From NCBI GenBank assembly GCA_020205615.1, contig JAINUW010000545.1:1-64000 (forward strand): a stretch of 64,000 nucleotides of DNA, written 5' to 3'. Position 1 is the first letter of the stretch. Every line of letters starts with the position of its first letter. Of this stretch, positions 57,601-64,000 are shown piece by piece. Below the pieces are notes generated by a model. That model was not told the origin of the DNA. It was given only the letters and a program-made list of their open reading frames with translations, and did not search any database. A program made the position numbers and the translations under genes. The DNA comes from Panax quinquefolius. Taxonomy: Eukaryota > Streptophyta > Magnoliopsida > Apiales > Araliaceae.

Positions 57601-57990
57601 GATCATTACATTAGATTCTTAATACTTGATTTTCCTAACGTTCTCGAACTAAGTCTGCATGCAAAATATTGCGTTTTCCATACTTGAATTATTATTACAT
57701 AATCCAACTTACGTTGATATTCTATCATTACGTATTTCTCGAAAGTTCAAAAATAATTCCCGTGCGGTAATCGATGAATAGTATTTTTCAGAAAATTTCT
57801 CGGAAATCTTTTATTTTCGTCTTGGAAATTCAAACACTTTAATTCCTTCACGTAGTCAAAATACTACGACTTTCCGACGTTTCTAGGTTATAGAACAACA
57901 TTCATCTTACTAACACAAAATAATAACAAATAATATTATTTAATTCATTATAAAGGTATTTATCAAAGGTTCGATTTTCTGGGGCGTTAC
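54632..57990 (-). mobile_element. Nested Tekay 5' LTR
   Basis: About 3359 bp, plus-strand edges TGTGACGCCCCC...GGGGCGTTAC. The minus-strand TATA lies in CTTTATAAAGG near 57010-57025. Partner of 45630-48938. Confidence 0.88.
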
Positions 57991-58500
57991 TAACTCCGCT
58001 GACCAATCTAACGAGGAAGACAGTTAAGTTCGTGTGGACGAACAAATGCGAGGAGAGTTTCCAAGAATTGAAGAGGAGGTTGAGTGAGGCGCTTGTGTTA
58101 TCATTGCCAGATGATATGAGAGGATTTGTGGTGTATAGTGATGCATCACATTGAGGACTAGGCTATGTGGTAATGTAGCATGGCAAGGTCATTGCGTATG
58201 CGTCACGAAAGTTTAAGGATTTTGAAAAAAGATACCCTACCCATGACTTAGAGTTAGCAGCGGTAGTTTTTGCGTTGAAGATTTGGAGGCATTATTTGTA
58301 TGGAGAAAAATGTGAGATGTACACGGACCACAAGAGTTTGAAATATATCTTCATATAGAAGGAGTTGAACATGCGACAAAAGATGTGGTTGGAATTAATC
58401 AAGGATTACGACTGCAAAATTCTTTATCACCCGGGAAAAGCAAACGTAGTTGCCGACGCTTTGAGTAGAAAAGGAAGGGAGAAATTATTCAAATTGACAA
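57991..58500 (+). pseudogene. End of RT and RNase H of the plus Tekay element
   Basis: Resumes with [16 protein letters not shown], then a TGA in YSDASH*GLGY (58152), a TAG near 58177, [33 protein letters not shown], a TAG at 58358 and [17 protein letters not shown]. All three stops stand where Arg or Gln codons are expected. Confidence 0.9.
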
Positions 58501-59510
58501 CTCAGGAGGAATTAATAAGAGAAATGGAAAAGTTAGAAATAGAGGTGGAAGAACCGAAAGAAGCGAAAGGAAACTTATTCGTGATGGGAGCTTACCCGAC
58601 ATTATTGGATAGAATAAAGGAAGCACAAGAGAAAGATGAAGAATGTGAGAAGATAAGGAAGAGAATAGAGGAAAATAAGGAAGAAAAGTTCAAAGTAGAT
58701 AAGGATGGTATATTGAGATTTGAGGGTCGAGTATGGGTGCCAGCTATAACCGAACTGAGAGAGGAAATCTTTCACAAAGCACATAATACGGCGTATCCTG
58801 TTCATCCAGGAGGCACAAAGATGTATCAGGATCTTCGCCACCACTTTTGGTGGCCTAATTTGAAAAGAGAAGTTGCAGAGTGCGTTAGTAGACGTCTTAC
58901 TTGTCAAAGAGTCAAAGCAGAATACTAGAGGCCAAGTGGACTACTTCAACCACTGGAAATACCAGAATGGAAGTGGGAGCACATTACGATGGACTTCGTG
59001 GTTGAACTTCTGATGACACAAAAGGGTTATGATGCCGTTTGGGTTATCGTGGACCGATTAACAAAGACAACTCATTTTATACCCATTAAGATCCGATTCA
59101 ATTTGAACCAGTTAGCAAATTTATATGTAAAGGAAATCGTATCGTGACAAGGAGTGCCAATGTCGATTTTTTTTGATCGAGATCAACATTTTATGTCAAA
59201 ATTTTGGAAAAGTTGGCAGGAACGAATGGGAACTTAGTTGAGATTAAGTACTGCATATCACCCTCAAACTGATGGGTAGAGTGAACGAACCATACAAATG
59301 TTGGAGAATATTTTTAAAGCTTTCGTGATGGACTTCAAGGGCAATTGGGAGGACCACTTACCATTGGTAGAATTCGCTTACAATAATAGCTATCATGCGA
59401 GTATTGGTATGCCGCCATATGAAGCTCTTTATGCGAGAAAATGTAGAACACCATTATGTTGGGACGAAGTCGGAGAACGACGACTTTTGGGACTGGAATT
59501 AGTTTAACAA
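58500..59510 (+). pseudogene. Integrase zinc module and core of the plus Tekay element
   Basis: [20 protein letters not shown] supplies the two His, but CVSRRLTC has lost one Cys of the CLTC pair (the nested copy keeps SRCLTC). After a TAG at 58926, TMDFVVELL, AVWVIVDRLTKTTHFIPI, a TGA at 59145, FFDRDQHF, a TAG at 59236, YHPQTDG with TAG at 59278 and SER follow. 59298-59507 is [20 protein letters not shown] and PPYEALYARK. Catalytic Asp and Glu positions remain. Confidence 0.9.
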
Positions 59511-60000
59511 ACGGCTGATGTGGTAACAACGATAAGGGCCAGATTAGTAGCATCTCAAGATCGCCAAAAGAAATACGTCGATTTAAATCCTCAGAATCGA
59601 GACTTTGAAGTCGGTAGTTTTGCGTTTTTGAAGGTGTCTCCCTGGAAGGGAAAGATCAGATTCAAAAAAAAAGGGAAATTGAGTCTGAGGTTCATAGGAC
59701 CATTCAAAATATTGAACTGAGTGAGCGAAGTGGCATACAAAGTTGCATTACCACCTGAATTGGAACACATTCACAACGTGTTTCACATTTCAGTGTTACG
59801 TCCATACAAGCTCGACTATAGACACGTGATCTCCTACGAGCCTATTCAAGTAGAGAAAAATTTAACGTAGGAGAAAATTCCTATTCATATACAAGATAGA
59901 AAGAGCAAACGTTGAGGAATAAAATTATATCTTTTGTAAAAGTGGTTTGGCGAAACCACGATACCGAAGAGGTCACATGAGAATTAGAAGATAAGATGTG
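59511..60000 (+). pseudogene. Integrase tail with chromodomain-like end of the plus Tekay element
   Basis: 59520-59720 reads RLVASQDRQKKYVDLNPQNR and KVSPWKGKIRFKKKGKLSLR; a TGA at 59718 precedes VSEVAYKVALPPEL, HNVFHISVLRPYKLDYRHVI and a frame-shifted DRKS and EEVT*ELED end. The last stop (TGA for TGG) is near 59978. Confidence 0.88.
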
Positions 60001-60059
60001 AAGGGATTATCTCCATTTATTTGTGTAACCTTATACAATTCCGAGGATGGAATTCTTAT

Positions 60060-60071
60060 AAGGGGGGAAGA
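60060..60071 (+). other. Plus Tekay polypurine tract
   Basis: AAGGGGGGAAGA directly precedes the 3' LTR start TGTAATACCC. Confidence 0.85.
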
Positions 60072-60351
60072 TGTAATACCCACGAATTTTAATAAATTAT
60101 AATATTGAGAATAAAGATTGTTTGCATATTTATTTGAATATAAATATATATAGTATTGTCATGAGTTGTGGTAATTAATTTAATTGATTAAGCATATGAT
60201 AATTAAGCAATGTAAAAGAAGTGATGAGAAGCTTAGTTTAAGCTTGTGGAATTATGCCTAGTGTGGCAAAGTGGTGAGATGAGAAAGTACTAATTTAATT
60301 AATGATGAAATGGATTAAATTAATAAGTACTAGTAATAAACAAATAATTAC
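60072..60351 (+). mobile_element. Plus Tekay 3' LTR, first 280 bp
   Basis: Matches 27756-28035 closely, then is interrupted after ATTAC (60347-60351) by a second Sirevirus. The remainder lies outside the window. Confidence 0.9.
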
Positions 60352-62007
60352 TGAAATTTAAATAGGTACACTTAGAAGGGGGGGTTGAATAAGTGTAGGC
60401 ACAAACTATGTCCAATTTTTATTTCTTATCAAAAATCCTTTGGATGTTTAATGCAGCTAGCTGGATTACCAAATCAGGATATTATTGAGTTAACCAATTT
60501 TACTGATATGAATAGAATGTAGGCTGCTGGATAAACAACAAGATATTCAAGCACAGAATGCAATCACACAAACACCAGAATTTTTACGTGGTTCAACTAC
60601 TACCCTCTAGAATAGTAGCCTAATCCACGTCCAATACCAACTAGTATTGGAGACTCACTTTTATTAAACTCTTTCAATTACAATATAACTTCTAGCAATT
60701 TGAACACCTTTGTTCCCTGTGCACCTATGCACACTTAAGCACCTATGCTTCCCTCAAACTTGACTGTAATAAGTTACCAATTCAAAACAGATTTACATGT
60801 AATATTGATTGAGATAGAGAAAATAAGATACACACTAGAGGTCTAATGATCAAGCAATATATTACTCACCAACTCAAGGCTCTAGTATGAAATGAAATGA
60901 TATGCAAGATGAATATTACCAGAATGTTTTCTATACGTTCTTTGTAGTTGCAATTCCGTTCTTAATGCACTCAATGTCTGTCTCAGTGAAAAACACTTTC
61001 GTAGTTTGTATGCTATATTGTGCTGTGTATGTTTTTCGTGTCTCTTTTGTTGTATGAGATCAGTTCATTTATAGGCTTTTTCCAGTGTACCGTTGCTTGT
61101 GGGTAATGAGAGAGAGAGAGAGAGAGAGAGACAGTATACGCAAGTTAAGTAGACAGACATCTGGATTTCGTGACAAAGAACAAGATATCCTATATATATA
61201 TTTATTATGATGGAGTGAACAATATAAGTGTATTAGAGTGATGACTAAGGGATTTTTGCTTATTAGGTAGTCCATCACTTTTAGTCTATATCTTGTCATA
61301 TGACAGCTTTCTTTATGACCATTATAACTGTTATCTCGGAACAGATTTCTTTTACCATTCTTAGAAATGTTCCTTGATCTTAGCTGTTTCATTACGTACG
61401 TGATTAGCTGATTGTCTTGATTGATTTCTCAGAATTAAGGACCTTGATTTACTAGACATGATTTATGGTGCATGATCTATGATGTCATGTTTTGTGCTTA
61501 CCATAAGGTGTTTGCTAGTCGGTGTCCACAGATCTTACCATATATTAGACCGGTGATGACGCCCAATTGAATTCCTTGAATTATGGGACAGTAATGGTGT
61601 ATGTCTCCTGCTAGCCTTAACCATGAACTTGGATTTTTGCATAACTAAAGGTAATTTAATTTAATCAATCTTTTTGCTCTACCGAACAGTATTTGATTCC
61701 TTAGCAAATGTTGAGCAAATAATGGTCATGCATATTATGTGTTAGTTAATTTATCATGTGACAACAATTATGAATATGGGCGTATATGAAATGCATGTCC
61801 TAGAGCCTTATTTTAGAAAGTAATAGATGCTACGATCTTACATATATTCCTAGGACCCATATTTGCTTTTCTTTGAGGATGTCTTGACTTTGTAATTTCC
61901 TCCTTGTTGTTTTCTGAAATTTCATGTCTTTCCCTGAAATGTAATATAACATGATTAGAGAAATAATAAAGTCATCATCAAAACATGGAGTGTGACATAA
62001 GTCAACA
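60352..62007 (-). mobile_element. Second Sirevirus 3' LTR
   Basis: About 1656 bp from TGAAATTTAAATAGG to ...AGTCAACA. A minus-strand TATA (CTATAAATGAAC) lies near 61066-61076. Contains a (GA)n run. Confidence 0.85.
61110..61132. repeat. (GA)n microsatellite
   Basis: About eleven GA units in the Sirevirus LTR, just upstream of the minus-strand TATA box position as read on that strand. Confidence 0.9.
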
Positions 62008-62021
62008 TTCTCCCCATTTTT
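62008..62021 (-). other. Second Sirevirus polypurine tract
   Basis: Minus strand AAAAATGGGGAGAA directly before the LTR; one change from copy 1. Confidence 0.85.
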
Positions 62022-62439
62022 GATGATGACAACAAATAGATTATGGCTCCCCCTAAATCCTTGCACTTGGGAGATTTTCTGACTCCCCCTTAATGTGTGC
62101 ATCTTGCCCATTAACTATTAACTCGCATATACACGAGTTTGAGTCACCTGCATTGTTTTTAAAGGATACCTGCAGGTTTACGGTTAGTCCTCAACATGTT
62201 AAGTAAAGGCAGAAATTGTAGTAAACTGTTTAAACCAACCATCATCCATCAAATAAAAACAAATAAACCATCGTCTGAACCACACAGGTTACCATGCATG
62301 AAAAATTTAAACGATAGTCTTTGGAAGCAAGAAAAATATTCATAAAGAGAAACATCATAAAGAAAAAATAGGCATAATTTCCTCCCCCTTTGGCATCTAT
62401 CAAAAAGGGAGACGCAGAAAGCCAAACGGGCCAGGGCAG
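62022..62439. other. Spacer between extra ORF and polypurine tract
   Basis: Contains several CTCCCCCT motifs (62047, 62083 and 62385), resembling extra polypurine tracts on the minus strand, a known Sirevirus habit. No gene. Confidence 0.5.
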
Positions 62440-63990
62440 CTAGTCATCCTCCTCCGCAAGATTGACGTGATTGGCTGCGCGGGCTGTGAAATAGGGCCGG
62501 TGAAGCCTGCGATGTTCGATCTCTTCAAGGGACATTATGTTGGCAAAGCGGGGAAGATGAACAATGAATGTAAGAGGTGGTAGTGGTAGGTCCAGGAAGT
62601 TGCCTTGATATTCTGCCATCCAATTGCATTGGGGCCATTCCGGGATACGCGACTGGACTTGATCGTCTTGCAGCTCCTCACTCAGGTCATTCATGCGGCA
62701 TTCAGTGAACCGTCTAAGAGTCCCAACCTGATGACTGATAAACTTAAGCTCGGTACTTATTTGGCAGGCGTTGCGATTCATCTTGCGTTGCAGGGCTTCG
62801 ACCATCGCCCAAGTATGTAACTCGAATCCATCTTGGAGGTCAATAAACTCATCATCCACATTGCGAAACATAGCATGCAAATCATTTTTCCGAAATAGGG
62901 AGTTTGTCATTTTTGAGCATAGACAGACGAAGTTGGATGTCTTTGATATAGGCAGTGATAATGGTTTGATTGTTTGCAATGGTACGAAGAAGAGTGATTA
63001 TCTCAGGGGAAGGGGGTGGTGAAGTAGGAGGAGTGAAGTGTGGAGAATTGGGAATTTCGGGTATGATACGTATGAACCTTCCTTTGAATAGTGTGATATG
63101 AGCACCCTTTAGATAGTTTGAGTCGATGGAGTCAGTGAGTTGGATGGAGCCCTCATTATCAAGTGGAATTTGAAAGTGAGTAAATATTTTGGTGAGGAAG
63201 CAGCTGTAAGGCAAGCACTTTTTTGAATGTTTGACACAGTTAACCATGTGTTTGAGCATCATGAGAGAGAAATTGAATGGTTTGCCGATCAGTATCAAGG
63301 CTATCAAAATCAGATCTTGGTAAGTGAAGTCAGCGCCACCACCTAGACGAGGGAGAAGGTTGTACCTTAGTAGTTTGTGAAGGACTATTGCAATAGGAGA
63401 AACTTCGGTAATTTTTGGAAGGGTGACTGTGGAGATGGTGGGGTCATCCATGACAGTGCGAAGCTGGGCAATAGGGGACATAGGGGTATAAACTGGTTCC
63501 TTAAGTATAAAGGGACAATCCCCTGTGTATGGGATAGAAAGTATGCTCCCTAGATCCAGAGAGATGTGAAAAATAGTGATTTGCCTTTAACAAAAGATGT
63601 ATAATAGTCCCCATTGTTTTCTAGATTGGTATAAAATTGTTGAACCAATTTTGGATACGCCACAGATGGAGGTGCACTTAAGGAAGCTAGGCCACATGAC
63701 TCAAGGAGGTTTTGAAGAGGGGAGTTTGTGTAATAAAATATGTCAACTAATTTTTCATAAACAAAGGTTTTGTGACATATAGATGACTTAAAGTGATGTT
63801 CAAAATTGTGACCTCTAAAGTAATCATCGGGGACATCATGCAAAGACGCAGAGAGAGGGTTTACCGTTATTTGAGGGGAACTGAGGGGGGATTCCTTGAC
63901 GGCTTTTCGTTTAGTGATCGTTGACGTCCCAATCAGTGGAGGAGAGGGTAAGCCAGCTTTAGATTCAACCGGAGAGGAGTCGCCGGAGAT
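62440..63990 (-). pseudogene. Extra ORF downstream of pol, second Sirevirus (N-terminus outside window)
   Basis: Frames 63550-63843, 62882-63481 (open further, to about 63565, without ATG) and 62440-62979 form one gene broken by two single-base shifts, near 63562 and 62900. Blocks shared with copy 1 are FRGHNFEHHFK, TSFVKGKSLFFT, VLHKLLRYNLLPRLGGGADF, NFSLMMLKHM, DDEFIDLQDGFELHTWAMVE and CNWMAEYQGNFLDLPLP. Copy 2 keeps sense codons where copy 1 has its two stops, so the family frame is real. No obvious membrane helix is visible in the part present. Known position of Sirevirus env-like genes. Confidence 0.75.
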
Positions 63991-64000
63991 GGTTTAGACA

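Larger units (their letters stand above)
45630..57990 (-). mobile_element. Nested minus-strand Tekay element with 3.3-kb LTRs
   Basis: A 12.4-kb element inside the RT gene of the plus-strand Tekay element: LTRs 45630-48938 and 54632-57990, gag-PR-RT-RH-IN with chromodomain-like end, and an accessory ORF upstream of gag. No clear 5-bp target duplication is seen at its ends, and 147 bp of the host RT is missing. Many stops show it is inactive. Confidence 0.9.
60352..64000 (-). mobile_element. Second Sirevirus (partial in window)
   Basis: LTR 60352-62007, polypurine tract and the extra ORF region are present; RNase H, pol, gag and the other LTR lie to the right of the window. It is related to but clearly different from copy 1: the LTR starts share the first ~70 bp and a conserved block around TACGTGGTTCAACTACTACC, while most of the rest differs. 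It shares the left LTR edge TGAAATT with copy 1 and lies in the same orientation in the partner LTR of the same host element. Confidence 0.85.

Noticed and set aside
45630..57990. Segmental duplication of 3.3 kb, about 9 kb apart
   Set aside because: The two copies flank a PBS, gag-pol and polypurine tract in the right order, so they are an LTR pair.
1..64000. tRNA or rRNA genes
   Set aside because: No cloverleaf or conserved rRNA sequence was noticed; the only tRNA-related sequences are primer binding sites, which are short tRNA complements.

Overview
This is a plant nuclear window, almost certainly from a flowering plant and probably a eudicot. It is AT-rich, holds no bacterial-style operons, and consists almost entirely of nested LTR retrotransposons of plant-specific lineages: Ty3/gypsy of Tekay/Del and Athila type, a possible Tat/Ogre remnant, and Ty1/copia of Sirevirus/SIRE type. 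It also holds a Stowaway-like MITE, a Mutator-like element with gene-like cargo, and a few decayed host or virus-like gene fragments. I see no intact host gene. The nearest is a 5'-truncated ribosomal protein S3a (eS1) copy at 12119-13014. The layout suggests gene-poor, probably pericentromeric or heterochromatic, DNA.

Region by region. 1-1869: the 3' part of an LTR-type element with no recognisable protein. 1870-5965: a minus-strand Tekay-like gypsy element, internally deleted, with integrase end, RNase H scrap, protease, gag, PBS and LTR pieces. 5966-11044: a minus-strand Athila element cut off inside reverse transcriptase but with its 5' LTR (9627-11044). 11045-14375: the MITE (11435-11755), the S3a pseudogene and a pararetrovirus-like scrap (13230-13869). 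14376-19359: a plus-strand gypsy LTR with a 43-bp minisatellite, interrupted by a 2.8-kb Mutator-like element (15539-18350) that has long inverted repeats, a 10-bp target duplication and gene-like cargo. 19360-22354: a minus-strand Tekay-type LTR. 22355-27120: Athila-like LTR start, then a repeat-rich tract of Tat/Ogre character with (AT)n arrays, a 33-bp minisatellite with higher-order structure, and a ~101-bp tandem repeat. 27123-27755: a decayed gene resembling the plant mobile domain family.

27756 to the window end is one layer cake. A plus-strand Tekay element (5' LTR 27756-41889, gag-pol 43264-60000, 3' LTR from 60072) received three later insertions. A nearly complete Sirevirus (31001-41536, target duplication TTGTT) sits in its 5' LTR. 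A minus-strand Tekay element with 3.3-kb LTRs (45630-57990) sits in its reverse transcriptase gene. A second Sirevirus (60352 to beyond the window) sits in its 3' LTR.

The observations most worth following are: (i) an acidic plus coiled-coil accessory ORF between the PBS and gag in both Tekay families; (ii) an extra ORF downstream of pol in both Sireviruses, homologous between the two; (iii) the gene-carrying Mutator-like element; (iv) the hairpin-forming 33-bp minisatellite; and (v) signs that the nested Tekay element is a recombinant, namely LTRs with localised divergent blocks, no visible target duplication, and about 147 bp of host sequence missing at the junction. Coordinates of element ends come from motif reading and by-eye alignment; no database search was possible.
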